DNA of 64,000 nucleotides from Bacteroidia bacterium (GTDB taxonomy: Bacteria > Bacteroidota > Bacteroidia > UKL13-3): the NCBI GenBank assembly GCA_021740845.1, contig JAIOYZ010000007.1:1-64000 (forward strand). Reading direction: 5' to 3'. Shown one piece after another: positions 9,962 to 21,208 of this stretch. Under the pieces are notes generated by a model. It was given only the letters and a program-made list of their open reading frames with translations. It made no database searches and was not told where the DNA came from. Numbering within the stretch: position 1 is the stretch's first letter; every line of letters begins with the position of its first letter. Position numbers and translations under genes: made by a program.

Positions 9962-11071
9962 TTGAATAAGGCTAGGATCATTTTTATTGTTTTAACTATT
10001 TACATTTTTGCCGCTTTTGGTTGGTGGACATATGCCCATTATAAAAACGCAAAACTAATATCTCTTCAACAAAAGGATGTATTAGAAATGCGTTGCTATA
10101 AGGCAACCTTTGACATACAAGGAGGAATTGACCAGCAACTATTTGACGATACAATAGGGTTAAGAACTTTTTTTGACCCAAACTATCCAGACTTAGAAGT
10201 GGTTTTTCTAAATAATTTTATTCCTCTATCCAACTATATGGTTAGGCCCAAATTGGATAGCTATAAATCTTTAGAAAACAACTACAAAAGGCAATTATGG
10301 ATGTACATTATGGAAGGCATTGTGATGATGCTTCTTCTGTTTTGGGGTGTTATAGTAATCTACAGTAGTTTTAAAAAAGAATTACTATTTAAAAGGCTAC
10401 AGGCCAACTTTCTATTATCAATAACGCATGAGTTAAAAACGCCTTTAACCGCAATGAAATTGTATATGGAAACGCTTTTGAAAAGGCAAGTAAGTCCAGA
10501 ACAAACGAAGACAATAATAGAAAATTCGTTAATTGAAACAGATAGACTTCAAGAGCAGGTTGAGAAGTTATTGTTATCTGCTCAATTGGATAACCATAAA
10601 TACCAATTACAAAAACAATCCTTAAATTTAAGTGAATTATTGGAGGAGATAATTGCCAATTTTATTAGGCCTAGAAACCATAGTTTAACAATTGAAACAA
10701 ATATTCAGGAACAGGTAATTGTGCAAGGAGATGCAAATGCATTAGAAATGATAATTAACAATTTAATCTCCAACGCAATTAAATACGGGGGAGAAACCTC
10801 TACAATTAAAATTAGTTTGGTTCAAACCAACCAATTTACTAGCCTAAAAATTGCTGACGAGGGCCCCGGAATAAAGGAAGAAGAAAAAAAGTTATTGTTT
10901 AATAAATTTTTTAGAACTGGTGATGAAAACACTAGGAAAACAAAAGGAACAGGATTAGGGTTATTTATTGTTAAGAACTTAGTTGACCTTCATCAAGGTA
11001 AAATTACTATTAGCAATAACGAACCTAAAGGTACTATTTTTGAAATTAAATTAAATTCAGATGCAAACTAG
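9962..11071 (+). CDS. Membrane sensor histidine kinase
   Basis: Two TM segments around a short extracytoplasmic region; HisKA SITHELKTPLTAMKLYMETL; HATPase NLISNAIKYGG, ADEGPGIKEEEKKLLFNKFFR, KGTGLGLFIVKNLVDLHQG. Confidence 0.9.
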   Translation: MNKARIIFIVLTIYIFAAFGWWTYAHYKNAKLISLQQKDVLEMRCYKATFDIQGGIDQQLFDDTIGLRTFFDPNYPDLEVVFLNNFIPLSNYMVRPKLDSYKSLENNYKRQLWMYIMEGIVMMLLLFWGVIVIYSSFKKELLFKRLQANFLLSITHELKTPLTAMKLYMETLLKRQVSPEQTKTIIENSLIETDRLQEQVEKLLLSAQLDNHKYQLQKQSLNLSELLEEIIANFIRPRNHSLTIETNIQEQVIVQGDANALEMIINNLISNAIKYGGETSTIKISLVQTNQFTSLKIADEGPGIKEEEKKLLFNKFFRTGDENTRKTKGTGLGLFIVKNLVDLHQGKITISNNEPKGTIFEIKLNSDAN

Positions 11072-11777
11072 AATACTATTGGTAGAAGATGAAGTGCATT
11101 TACAACATGCCATAAAATTGAACCTTGAACTAGAGGGCCATCAAGTGCAGGTTTCTGGAACAGGAACAGACGCAATACGAGTGTTTAGAGAGCAGAAATT
11201 CGACCTTGTGATATTGGATATTATGTTGCCCGAAATGGATGGCTTAATGGTTTGTGAAAACATTAGAATGTACGATCAAAATATTCCTGTACTATTTCTT
11301 TCTGCAAAGAACACCCCAGCAGATAGAATTAACGGTTTAAAAAAGGGCGCTGATGATTATCTCACCAAGCCTTTTGAATTAGAAGAATTGATCCTAAGAA
11401 TTAATAAACTTATTGAAAGAAGTAGACAAATTAAGAATGTTAATGAAAACAAAGTTCCTAAATTATTCACCTTTGGAAGCAATTGGATAAACTTTGAAAA
11501 TCATGAGGCAAAAGGCGTTTCTGGTACATTTGAACTCACCAAAAAAGAGCTTATGCTAATGCGCTTATTAATTGAAAATAAGAATCAGGTAGTAAGCAGA
11601 GAGCACATTTTAAAGGTTGTTTGGGATTATACAGTGATACCCAACACACGTACAATTGATAACTTTATTTTGGCACTTAGAAAGTACTTTGAAGAAGACC
11701 CAAAATTGCCTTTGTTTATTCAATCTGCAAGGGGAATTGGTTATAAATTCACCATAGCAGAAAACCAAAACGCTTAA
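11061..11777 (+). CDS. OmpR/PhoB-family response regulator
   Basis: REC domain (ILLVEDEVHLQ, DLVILDIMLPEMDG, YLTKPF) plus C-terminal winged helix (TRTIDNFILALRKYFE..., IQSARGIGYKF). Overlaps the kinase by 11 nt. Confidence 0.92.
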   Translation: MQTRILLVEDEVHLQHAIKLNLELEGHQVQVSGTGTDAIRVFREQKFDLVILDIMLPEMDGLMVCENIRMYDQNIPVLFLSAKNTPADRINGLKKGADDYLTKPFELEELILRINKLIERSRQIKNVNENKVPKLFTFGSNWINFENHEAKGVSGTFELTKKELMLMRLLIENKNQVVSREHILKVVWDYTVIPNTRTIDNFILALRKYFEEDPKLPLFIQSARGIGYKFTIAENQNA

Positions 11778-11795
11778 GAAATATAGGTTAAATAT

Positions 11796-12194
11796 TTAGT
11801 TCAAATCACAACTAAACATCCAATGGATGCCAAACTTATCTGTAATTGTACCATAACGAGCACCCCAAAAAGTATCTTGCAATTCACTAGTAATGGTGCC
11901 ACCTTCTGCTAAGTTTTGAAATATTCTATCCATTACAAAAACTTCCATAAAACCTAGAGATAAACTGCTATTTGCAGGCATTTTTTCACTAGAAAGATCA
12001 TCGCATCCTTGCAAAATATTGTTTTCAAATGCAATTTCTGCATGCATTACCTTTTGCTCCATTCCACTTGGTATTTCTATTGGAGAACCCTCATAACGGT
12101 TTAAAGCAGTAATTTCTCCACCAAAAACCTTTGCGTAAAACTCGAAAGCACTTTCGCAGCTTCCATTAAATTTTAAATACGTAGATAAAATCAT
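11796..12194 (-). CDS. VOC/PhnB-like glyoxalase-fold protein
   Basis: YLKFNGSCESAFEFYAKVFGGEI...QKVMHAEIAFENNILQGCDD...FWGARYGTITDKFGIHWMF. Confidence 0.88.
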   Translation of the reverse strand: MILSTYLKFNGSCESAFEFYAKVFGGEITALNRYEGSPIEIPSGMEQKVMHAEIAFENNILQGCDDLSSEKMPANSSLSLGFMEVFVMDRIFQNLAEGGTITSELQDTFWGARYGTITDKFGIHWMFSCDLN

Positions 12195-12279
12195 TTGTTA
12201 TTTTCTTTTACCACAAAAGAAAAGATGTTCCTGAAGAAAAATCATGACGGCGGTCATGTTTAATTAAAACTAAAAATAA

Positions 12280-15201
12280 TTAGCCTCGCATATGGCTAAT
12301 TTCAAGCTCCTTTTTTAGAAATTTTCCTGTATGACTCCTTTTATTATTTGCAATTTCCTCAGGTGTGCCAATACCAATAACTTCGCCACCATATTTACCA
12401 CCTTCAGGTCCAATATCAATAACATGGTCGGCCACTTTTATCATGTCTAAATTATGTTCAATAACTAAAACGGTATTCCCTTTATCAACCAGTTTTTGAA
12501 GAACATCCAATAGCACTTTAACATCTTCAAAATGCAAACCTGTTGTTGGTTCATCCAAAATATAGAATGTATTTCCTGTATCTCTTTTACTTAATTCTGT
12601 GGCCAATTTTACACGTTGTGCCTCTCCCCCGCTTAAGGTTGTGCTTTGTTGACCCAAGGTAATATACCCCAATCCCACATCGTGAAGCGCTTGAATTTTT
12701 CTTAATATTTGAGGAGTATTTTCAAAGAAAACTACAGCCTCATCAATGGCCATATCTAAAACATCGTTAATACTTTTACCCTTAAACCTAACTTCTAATG
12801 TTTCTCTGTTATATCTTTTACCATTGCAGGTTTCGCACTTAACATATACATCTGGCAAGAAGTTCATTTCAATACTTCGCATCCCTGCTCCTTGGCAAGT
12901 TTCGCAACGTCCGCCTTTTACATTAAATGAAAATCTACCTGGTTTATATCCCCGTATTTTGGCTTCGGGCAAATTGGCAAACAAATTTCTAATATCTCCA
13001 AAAACTTCCACATAAGTTGCTGGATTACTGCGAGGAGTTCTGCCAATTGGAGATTGATCTATTTCAATAACTTTATCAATAAATTCGAGCCCTTTTACCG
13101 ATTTGTAGGCTAAAGGCTTTTGGTGTGAACCATAAAAATGCTGACGTAAAATTGGATAAAGAGTTTCATTAATTAAAGAAGATTTTCCACTTCCACTTAC
13201 ACCACTTACACAAATAAATTTACCTAATGGAAAGCTAACAGAAACATTTTTCAAGTTGTTTCCAACCGCATTTTTTATCTCCAAAACATTGCCATTTCCC
13301 TTTCTTCTTTTCTCGGGTAATTCAATATTCTTTTTGCCATTTAAATACTGTGCTGTAATTGAATTCGACTGCAAAATTTGTTGCATAGTACCTTGAGCAG
13401 CTATATGCCCTCCATGCACACCAGCACCAAAACCAATGTCCAAAATATAATCACTTTCCTCCATCATGTCTTTGTCGTGCTCAACTACAATAACACTATT
13501 ACCCAAATCACGCAAAGCCTTCAGTGAATCAATCAATCTATTGTTATCTCTTTGGTGTAAACCAATACTCGGTTCATCCAAAATATATAAAACCCCAACC
13601 AGTTGAGAGCCAATTTGAGTTGCCAGTCTAATGCGTTGGGCCTCACCACCACTTAAAGTTTTAGCTGGAGAATTCAATGTTAAATAATCAATTCCAACCC
13701 CCTTTAGAAAGTCAATTCTACTCCTAATTTCTTTCAGTATTTCGGTAGCAATAATTCCTTGTTTAGCATCTAAATGGTCTTCCACATTTTTGAACCAATC
13801 TCCCAATGCCCCAATTTCCATTTGAGCCAAATCTGCAATATTCATTTGCCCAATTTTATAGTGTAAAGATTCCTTTTTCAATCTTGCACCATGACATTCA
13901 GGACACAATTGAATTTCCATAAACTCCTCTGCCCAACGGTAGATGGCATCATAGTTTTTTTCGTGGTAATGCCTAGTTATTATATTTACTAAGCCTTCCC
14001 AATTACTATTATAATTTTGGGTATATCCACTGCTGTATTGATAAGGCACAACAAGTGGTTCATCAGAGCCGTGTAAAATAATCTCTAGAGCTTCTTTTGA
14101 AATTTTATCTATTGGATCAGCAAATGAAAATTTATGTCGTTTACCAAGTTCTCTTAACTGCAAGAAAGTCCAATTTTCTCTGGCCTCTCCAAGTGGCGCT
14201 AATCCTCCTTTGTTAATACTTAACTTTTTATCAGGAATAATAGATTTTTCATCAATAATACTCTTAACACCCAATCCATCACAAGATGGACATGCACCAT
14301 AAGGCGAATTAAAAGAGAAAGTATTGGGTTGTGGTTCATCGTAACTAATACCACTTATTGGGTCCATTAAAAACTTACTATAATGGTAAATTTTATTTTC
14401 GGTTTGATCCAATAAAACCATTGTACCTTTACCCATTCGCAAACCACTCTTAACACTTTCGCCAATTCTAAAACGGGCGCCCTTACTTGTTTCAATGCGA
14501 TCAATCAATACTTCAATATCATGAATTTTGTATCTATCGGCTTGCATTTTGGGGGTAATATCAACTAACTCTCCATCTAGCCTTACTTTGGTAAATCCTT
14601 GTTTTCTGATCTGCTCAAACAACTCTCTGTAATGGCCTTTTCTTCCTTTCACTAATGGAGCTAAAATGGCAATTTTTTTATTCTCAAATTTGGATACAAT
14701 TGAAGCAATAATTTGTTCCTCGGTAAACTTCACCATTTTCTCACCCGACTCATAACTATAAGCATCTGCAGCTCTTGCAAAAAGAAGTCGAAGAAAATCG
14801 TAAATTTCTGTAATGGTACCTACTGTAGACCTTGGGTTCTTATTTACCGATTTTTGTTCTATTGCAATTACTGGAGAAAGGCCATTAATTTTATCTACAT
14901 CAGGGCGCTCCATATTGCCAATAAATTGACGAGCATAAGCAGAAAAACTCTCCATATATCTTCGCTGTCCTTCAGCAAAAATAGTATCAAAGGCAAGTGA
15001 AGATTTTCCACTACCACTTAAACCAGTAATTGTTACAAGTTTATTTCTTGGAATATTAACGTCAATGTTCTTTAAATTGTGCTCACGAGCGCCCAATATT
15101 TCAATATAATCGTCGGATGGCAAATAGGGTATATCCCCACTTTGTAAAGGCGAAATTGATGAGGAATCAAGTGTTGTAGTATCTGAAAAATTCTTAGCCA
15201 T
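12280..15201 (-). CDS. uvrA: Excinuclease ABC subunit UvrA
   Basis: Two ABC ATPase halves ([43 protein letters not shown]; two LSGGEAQR), CxxC zinc motifs, full length. Confidence 0.97.
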   Translation of the reverse strand: MAKNFSDTTTLDSSSISPLQSGDIPYLPSDDYIEILGAREHNLKNIDVNIPRNKLVTITGLSGSGKSSLAFDTIFAEGQRRYMESFSAYARQFIGNMERPDVDKINGLSPVIAIEQKSVNKNPRSTVGTITEIYDFLRLLFARAADAYSYESGEKMVKFTEEQIIASIVSKFENKKIAILAPLVKGRKGHYRELFEQIRKQGFTKVRLDGELVDITPKMQADRYKIHDIEVLIDRIETSKGARFRIGESVKSGLRMGKGTMVLLDQTENKIYHYSKFLMDPISGISYDEPQPNTFSFNSPYGACPSCDGLGVKSIIDEKSIIPDKKLSINKGGLAPLGEARENWTFLQLRELGKRHKFSFADPIDKISKEALEIILHGSDEPLVVPYQYSSGYTQNYNSNWEGLVNIITRHYHEKNYDAIYRWAEEFMEIQLCPECHGARLKKESLHYKIGQMNIADLAQMEIGALGDWFKNVEDHLDAKQGIIATEILKEIRSRIDFLKGVGIDYLTLNSPAKTLSGGEAQRIRLATQIGSQLVGVLYILDEPSIGLHQRDNNRLIDSLKALRDLGNSVIVVEHDKDMMEESDYILDIGFGAGVHGGHIAAQGTMQQILQSNSITAQYLNGKKNIELPEKRRKGNGNVLEIKNAVGNNLKNVSVSFPLGKFICVSGVSGSGKSSLINETLYPILRQHFYGSHQKPLAYKSVKGLEFIDKVIEIDQSPIGRTPRSNPATYVEVFGDIRNLFANLPEAKIRGYKPGRFSFNVKGGRCETCQGAGMRSIEMNFLPDVYVKCETCNGKRYNRETLEVRFKGKSINDVLDMAIDEAVVFFENTPQILRKIQALHDVGLGYITLGQQSTTLSGGEAQRVKLATELSKRDTGNTFYILDEPTTGLHFEDVKVLLDVLQKLVDKGNTVLVIEHNLDMIKVADHVIDIGPEGGKYGGEVIGIGTPEEIANNKRSHTGKFLKKELEISHMRG

Positions 15202-15273
15202 TCAAGCAAGGTCTAGGTAAATGAAAAATGTAATTCAATTTTAAACAGGACATATATGTTTTGGTTTCAAAGA

Positions 15274-16038
15274 TTATATATAACCCTTCAACTCATATAC
15301 AAACAATCCTATCCATTCTTTAATGAGCAAAGTCCAATTTTCTAAACCACCATAAGTTGGAATGATGGTATTTAAAACATTGTCTGTACTTCTAATGCTA
15401 TGCAAATCCGTTGAATATGGGTCAACAGACAATCCCGATTTTTTAAAACAAGCTACTGCTCTTCGCATATGAAAACCGGCAGTAATAAGCAGGTATTTCT
15501 TAGTTGTATAACCAGGATCTTTAGCAGCCAATAACTTTTGGGTATAGGCTGCATTTTGGTAGGTATTAATAGACTTTGTTTCAATCCAAATACAGGAATC
15601 AGGAATACCACACTTTAACAAAAACAACCTGCCCATTTCGGCTTCAGGTTTATATTTTCCAAAAATTGTATCCGACCCAGCTGTATAAATAATTCGATTA
15701 GAAACACCTCTTTTAAACAAATCAATCGCCTGCATCATTCGATCATTTCCATCCGAAAAATTTATTCTTAATTGACCCTCAACCTCATAATTTGTAACAA
15801 ACCCACCGGCAATAATTAGGGCATCATATTTTTGGTTTTTCTTAATTGCTACAGGTTCAATCTCATACCAACCCATAACGGTTTGAGAGAAAAATGGATT
15901 TGAAAAAAATAATAACAACCCCATTGCCCACCAAAAATAGCTTTTAATTCGAGTAAAACTATAAATGAGAAAAAGCAAAATAATGAAGCTAACTGGGGCT
16001 ACAATTGCATACAAAACTTTAGACAAATAGTAAAACAT
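15274..16038 (-). CDS. YdcF/SanA-like (DUF218) membrane protein
   Basis: N-terminal TM segments; DALIIAGGFV...R...A..L...G...I..TAGSD...TYQNAAYT...LLITAGFHMRRAVACFKKSGL. Confidence 0.8.
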   Translation of the reverse strand: MFYYLSKVLYAIVAPVSFIILLFLIYSFTRIKSYFWWAMGLLLFFSNPFFSQTVMGWYEIEPVAIKKNQKYDALIIAGGFVTNYEVEGQLRINFSDGNDRMMQAIDLFKRGVSNRIIYTAGSDTIFGKYKPEAEMGRLFLLKCGIPDSCIWIETKSINTYQNAAYTQKLLAAKDPGYTTKKYLLITAGFHMRRAVACFKKSGLSVDPYSTDLHSIRSTDNVLNTIIPTYGGLENWTLLIKEWIGLFVYELKGYI

Positions 16039-16040
16039 TC

Positions 16041-17027
16041 TTAATGATTAAAGTATTGATAATAAATAATACAAATCAACATTCCAATAAACAAAAACTC
16101 CTTAAGCCATTTGCGTTGGGATCGAACAAAATAATTTGCTAAAAGAATGCTTAGCGAAAATCCTAAAAATGTTAGTCCGTAAACAAAACCTTGATTTTCG
16201 GCCAAAACTGATACAATTCCAAACAAAAGCATAAACAGAATAATCAATTGAATCCTTCTTGTTTTAACTTTATTTCTTAGGAAATTTATTTGAATTTGGA
16301 AAGCTGAGATAACAAAAACTGGAATGATAAAAAACCAAATTATTCCTTGTTCTAAACTAATTCCTATTGGATTGAAATAAGTTTTTTGGAGAGAATAATT
16401 AAAGGAGTTAATAAAATCATTCAAATGATCCGTTAAAAAAAATAATACTCCTAAAAAATAGCTCGGCACAATTATTCCCAAAATTGCCACCACCCAGAAA
16501 CGCAAATTAAAGGAGGTCATATACAAAACACTAAGTAAAATAAACGGCAGGTATATTATTAAATCATAATCAAACAAAATCCCTAAACCTAATAATATTC
16601 CAGATTCAAAAACTAAAAAAAGTGGTTGTTCAGATTCGTATAAATAACACAATCTATTAAATAGCAGTATAACAAAAGTATTGGAAAGCAACTGCGGTGT
16701 AAGTTGCAATTGTTCGATATAAATACTGTTTATTAAAACATAAAACAATCCAGGCAAAACACTTCCTTTATATAAAATATTGTGTGCATTTGCAATGTAA
16801 TTAATTAGAAATGCCTGCAGTAAAATTATTAAAACCGCTATAACCTGATTCTGCCCTAAGAATGCCTGATGATTTGCTAACCAATCAAAAACCAAATCAG
16901 CAAAAGGCGTATAAAAATTAGGGCTAAGCGGAATAGGAATAAAAAAAGTACTTATTCGGATTAGAATGGTAAAGACTACCATGCCAATAATTGCAAAAAG
17001 AGTATTTGAACGAAAAATTTCTAACAA
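16041..17027 (-). CDS. Polytopic membrane protein, probably DUF6427-like
   Basis: Multiple hydrophobic segments; N-terminus resembles Bacteroidetes DUF6427 proteins from memory. Confidence 0.5.
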   Translation of the reverse strand: MLEIFRSNTLFAIIGMVVFTILIRISTFFIPIPLSPNFYTPFADLVFDWLANHQAFLGQNQVIAVLIILLQAFLINYIANAHNILYKGSVLPGLFYVLINSIYIEQLQLTPQLLSNTFVILLFNRLCYLYESEQPLFLVFESGILLGLGILFDYDLIIYLPFILLSVLYMTSFNLRFWVVAILGIIVPSYFLGVLFFLTDHLNDFINSFNYSLQKTYFNPIGISLEQGIIWFFIIPVFVISAFQIQINFLRNKVKTRRIQLIILFMLLFGIVSVLAENQGFVYGLTFLGFSLSILLANYFVRSQRKWLKEFLFIGMLICIIYYQYFNH

Positions 17028-17037
17028 AATATTCCTC

Positions 17038-18507
17038 CTAAAAAGTAATACGCATTAAAGCATATTGTTTGTCCTTAATTGTTCCAGCTAAAATAGTATT
17101 TGGCCCAGTTTGTTTTACCTCACTTGGAATAATGGCTACACTAAAATTACTTGATTTTACTGCAATTTTTTCATCCGATTTACCTTGGTAATTTACATTA
17201 TGTGCCATAATGTTTCCTTCAGTTCCCAATTCCGAATTATACAAGATAAAAATATTATCGGTAGTAGCTAATGTAACAATACCCGAAACATATCCCCCAT
17301 CTCCAACAGAGCTTTGCCTCTTACGAATTATATCTCCAAAATGAATACTACCATCTGGATTAATTGAAATAAGCGCAGCATCATCATAATTATAGGTTAT
17401 TCGCACACCTTCTTGCGGCATATTATTTAAATAATAATTAAACCTTTGTTCAATTCTGGTATATTTTTCTGCTACAAAAAAAACACCACCATCACTCCTA
17501 GGGATTATTTTTCTAATATAATAATTCTTTAAATCTGCATTTCTCTTTTCAATTTTTCCACCCGTAACTTGTTGTAAAACTTCTACATCTAATAAACCAG
17601 CATATTTCTCCTCTGTGGTCCTTTTCTCTATATTGAAACGTTCATAGAAATAACCATTAATCACATTTTTTCCCGGTTCAGAATAGAAACCAAATACAGA
17701 AACGGTATGGTTAAAGTTATTTACCACCAACCCTAATTCTTCAATAAACAATTGTGAATTTCCAAGTTCATAAGCCAGCATTTTATCCTCAATTGGATAA
17801 TAGGCGTAAAGGAAAAAATCTCTACCGTCTACCAAATCCTTCTTTTCCTTAGAAGGAAAATCTATTAAAACAAATGCATTTCCAAAATTGTCGATTTCAT
17901 AATTAGTTACAAAAACATCGTCAGGATCTTCATTCAAAGTAAACTGCTTTCCAAATTGTTGTTGAATTTGATCGTTATAACCATATAAATTCAGTTTACT
18001 CTCGCCAGTAATGCTACTTTTGGTAATAAACATCATCAATACTTTTGTTCTATCTGAGCTTAATTTTATTTGAATCCTTCGCTTTTCTATAAATTGATTT
18101 GTTGGGAAACTGCAAATTACATTAGGAATACCAACAGGTTTTAAGGTGGCATCTAATTTTTGATCCAAAATATCAATATGGTTAGTTTGAGTATTTTTTG
18201 CAGAAATAAATACATGCAAATCGTTATTAACCAAAAGTACCCTTTCAATATTTCCATTTATACTAAGAGGAACAGGTACACTCAATTCTAAACTTAAATT
18301 GGTTTTATATTTTTCAATCAAAACCTCATTTGTAAAATCTGAAGTCTTGCATCGAAGTAAAAAGACACCATTTGAGGTTTCGCCCACAATTTGAGAATAC
18401 AGATTTTTCTGTTTAATTTTTTGTGGATTACCCCATTCAACAGTCTGTCCATAAGACCAAAATGTCTTTAGCAAAAAGAGAAAAATGAAAAGCCCGCGAA
18501 ATCTCAT
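17038..18507 (-). CDS. Hypothetical secreted protein
   Basis: Signal peptide MRFRGLFIFLFLLKTFWSYGQ and long ORF; no confident family. Confidence 0.6.
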   Translation of the reverse strand: MRFRGLFIFLFLLKTFWSYGQTVEWGNPQKIKQKNLYSQIVGETSNGVFLLRCKTSDFTNEVLIEKYKTNLSLELSVPVPLSINGNIERVLLVNNDLHVFISAKNTQTNHIDILDQKLDATLKPVGIPNVICSFPTNQFIEKRRIQIKLSSDRTKVLMMFITKSSITGESKLNLYGYNDQIQQQFGKQFTLNEDPDDVFVTNYEIDNFGNAFVLIDFPSKEKKDLVDGRDFFLYAYYPIEDKMLAYELGNSQLFIEELGLVVNNFNHTVSVFGFYSEPGKNVINGYFYERFNIEKRTTEEKYAGLLDVEVLQQVTGGKIEKRNADLKNYYIRKIIPRSDGGVFFVAEKYTRIEQRFNYYLNNMPQEGVRITYNYDDAALISINPDGSIHFGDIIRKRQSSVGDGGYVSGIVTLATTDNIFILYNSELGTEGNIMAHNVNYQGKSDEKIAVKSSNFSVAIIPSEVKQTGPNTILAGTIKDKQYALMRITF

Positions 18508-18575
18508 TTCTTTGTAGTAATTTTCAAAAAAGCGAAGATACTTTTTTCAAGCTATTTTTGAATACAAATTATCCC

Positions 18576-19745
18576 ATGGGGAAACCAAAATTATTCGATA
18601 CCAAAAGAAAACAAGAAGAGGCCGTTATTGTAGGCGTTGTAAATTACCAGCAAAGGCTAGAACAAGCTGAAGAATACCTTGAAGAATTGGCTTTTTTAGC
18701 GCATACCGCAGGTGCTATTGTAAAAAAACAATTCCTTCAAAAATTAAATTACCCCAACCCAAGGACCTTTATTGGGGAAGGAAAACTTCAAGAAATCTCA
18801 GATTATGTTACACTTCACGAAATTGATATTGTCATTTTTGATGATGAATTGAGTCCTTCTCAGTTAAGAAATTTAGAACAACAACTGAAATGTAAAATTT
18901 TAGATAGGAGCAATCTTATACTCGACATTTTTGCTAGCAGAGCACAAAGCGCTCAGGCTAAATATCAAGTAGAATTAGCCCAAGCCCAATATTTACTACC
19001 TCGACTAACCAGAATGTGGACCCACTTGAGTAAACAAAAAGGCGGAATTGGTATGAAAGGACCTGGGGAAACAGAAATTGAAACCGATAGAAGAGCTCTT
19101 AGAGAGAAGATAAGTAAACTTAAAGAACGCCTCGAGGTTATTGATAGGCAAGCAGCAACACAACGTAGAAACCGCGACCATAAAGCAAGAATTTCTTTGG
19201 TTGGTTATACCAATGTGGGCAAATCAACTATCATGAATCTCATTGCCAAAAGTGATGTTTTTGCCGAAGACAAATTATTTGCAACACTTGATAGTACGGT
19301 AAGAAAAGTGGATTGGCCTGACGCCTCCTTTTTAATTAGTGATACAGTTGGGTTCATCAGAAAACTTCCTCACCAATTGGTTGAATGTTTTAAATCCACC
19401 TTGGATGAAATTAGAGAAGCAGATATTTTACTTCATGTTGTTGATATTAGTCATCCAAATTTTGAAGATCAAATTCATGTTGTAAATGAAACACTAAAAG
19501 AAATTGGGGCACTAAATAAATCAGTAGTTTTAGTTTTCAATAAAATTGACCAATTGAAAGAGCCTTTCATCCTAGGGGATGAAACCATTGAAAATAAGCA
19601 AGCCTATTTAGACCAACTTCAAAACTCATGGATGGCAAAAGAAAACTACCCAGCAATCTTTATTTCAGCAAGTAAGAAACTAAATGTAGAAGAATTGAGA
19701 AACACACTTACAAAGTTGGTTTTAGAATTTTCCAAAAAATTATGA
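18576..19745 (+). CDS. hflX: GTPase HflX
   Basis: GPGETEIETDRRALREKISKLKERLE, GYTNVGKSTIMN, LFATLDSTVRKV, DTVGFIRKLPHQLVECFKSTLDE. ORF track start 18558 is TTG; the ATG at 18576 is preferred. Confidence 0.94.
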   Translation: MGKPKLFDTKRKQEEAVIVGVVNYQQRLEQAEEYLEELAFLAHTAGAIVKKQFLQKLNYPNPRTFIGEGKLQEISDYVTLHEIDIVIFDDELSPSQLRNLEQQLKCKILDRSNLILDIFASRAQSAQAKYQVELAQAQYLLPRLTRMWTHLSKQKGGIGMKGPGETEIETDRRALREKISKLKERLEVIDRQAATQRRNRDHKARISLVGYTNVGKSTIMNLIAKSDVFAEDKLFATLDSTVRKVDWPDASFLISDTVGFIRKLPHQLVECFKSTLDEIREADILLHVVDISHPNFEDQIHVVNETLKEIGALNKSVVLVFNKIDQLKEPFILGDETIENKQAYLDQLQNSWMAKENYPAIFISASKKLNVEELRNTLTKLVLEFSKKL

Positions 19746-20007
19746 CCTAAAGGTTATGCTGCCATCTAACTAAGAATTCATACTACTCCTGCAATTTCAA
19801 TAGTATTTCTGGCACATAATAAATTACAAGAAAGAAAATGACTTACTTGATCCAATAGGCCAGAATAAATTCTGTTATACTTTTCAAAATGTGTTTTTCT
19901 AAAATATATAGATTACTGAAATTATGATTTGGCTAGGAAAATCATAACAAATCTAATATTTGGCCAAAAGTTATTATAGAATAGTTGGGCGAAGTGGCAT
20001 AAATATT

Positions 20008-20015
20008 TATTTTCG
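20008..20015 (+). promoter_or_regulatory. Candidate Bacteroidetes -7 element TATTTTCG
   Basis: TATTTTCG with TTG 20 nt upstream (19985-19987), 10 nt before ATG 20026. Confidence 0.45.
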
Positions 20016-20025
20016 CAATTCTTGT

Positions 20026-21195
20026 ATGCAAAACTCTGAAAACAAACCGATAGAATTAAGTGTAGTCATGCCTTGTCTTAATGAGGCCGAGACCATTGAA
20101 GTCTGTATCCGAAAAGCATTCGGCTGGATGGAAAATAATGGTGTCTCGGGTGAGGTAGTAATTGGCGACAATGGAAGTACTGATGGCTCACAAAAAATGG
20201 CCGAAGCCCTTGGGGCCAGAGTAATTGCTGTTCCAAGAAAAGGTTATGGAAGTGCCCTTATGGGCGCAATAGATGCCTCCAAAGGAAAATACGTTATTAT
20301 GGCAGACAGTGATGATAGTTACGACTTTAGTAACTTAAGTCCATTTATTGAGGAACTTAGAAAAGGAAGGGACCTAGTAATGGGAAACCGTTTTAAAGGT
20401 GGCATCCAACCTGGAGCAATGCCCCCATTACACAGGTATTTAGGTAATCCAGTATTATCGTTCATTGGTAGATTATTTTTTAATTGTCCAGTTGGTGATT
20501 TTCATTGTGGTTTAAGAGGATTTAGGCAAGATATTGTTTCGCTCTTAGATCTAAAAACTACAGGAATGGAGTTTGCAAGTGAAATGGTTGTTAAAGCAAC
20601 TATTTTTAAATTAGATATTACAGAAGTGCCAACAACTCTTAGTAAAGATGGTAGAACCAGACCTCCACATTTAAGAACTTGGCGTGATGGTTGGCGCCAT
20701 TTAAGATTTTTACTAATTTATAGCCCAAGATGGCTGTTTTTATATCCAGGTCTTTTTCTAATGTTGGTAGGATTAATTTTAAGTTTGATGATTATTCAGG
20801 GGCCGTTGGGAATGTTTAATCACATATACTTCGATACAAACACCCTTCTTTACGCGGGTGCATTTGTAATTGTAGGTTATCAAGCTGTAAGTTTTGGAAT
20901 TTTTACAAGAGCTTATGCAGTTCAAGCTGGCTTCTTACCCGCAAAAGATTCATTAACCAAAGCCTTTGATTTAGTTACACTTGAAGTGGGATTAATTATT
21001 GGAATCTTAATTCTATTTGCTGGAATTGGAGGAACATTTTATTCGCTTTTCTTGTGGGAGCAAAGTGATTTTGGGCAATTAGAATACTCCAAAATATTGA
21101 GAATTGTAATTCCTAGTGTGGTTAGTTTAATTATTGGCCTTCAAACAATTTTGTCTAGCTTTTTACTAAGCGTTTTATCTGTTAATAAAAAATAA
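20026..21195 (+). CDS. Family 2 glycosyltransferase, polyprenyl/dolichol-phosphate sugar synthase type
   Basis: ELSVVMPCLNEAETIE...GEVVIGDNGSTDGS...YVIMADSDDSYDF...GDFHCGLRGFRQDI; C-terminal TM helices. ATG 20026 is preferred to 19960. Confidence 0.88.
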   Translation: MQNSENKPIELSVVMPCLNEAETIEVCIRKAFGWMENNGVSGEVVIGDNGSTDGSQKMAEALGARVIAVPRKGYGSALMGAIDASKGKYVIMADSDDSYDFSNLSPFIEELRKGRDLVMGNRFKGGIQPGAMPPLHRYLGNPVLSFIGRLFFNCPVGDFHCGLRGFRQDIVSLLDLKTTGMEFASEMVVKATIFKLDITEVPTTLSKDGRTRPPHLRTWRDGWRHLRFLLIYSPRWLFLYPGLFLMLVGLILSLMIIQGPLGMFNHIYFDTNTLLYAGAFVIVGYQAVSFGIFTRAYAVQAGFLPAKDSLTKAFDLVTLEVGLIIGILILFAGIGGTFYSLFLWEQSDFGQLEYSKILRIVIPSVVSLIIGLQTILSSFLLSVLSVNKK

Positions 21196-21208
21196 CTTTT
21201 GTAGTAAA

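Noticed and set aside
12746-15000. Plus-strand ORFs within uvrA (12746-13015, 14713-15000)
   Set aside because: Antisense shadow ORFs of uvrA.
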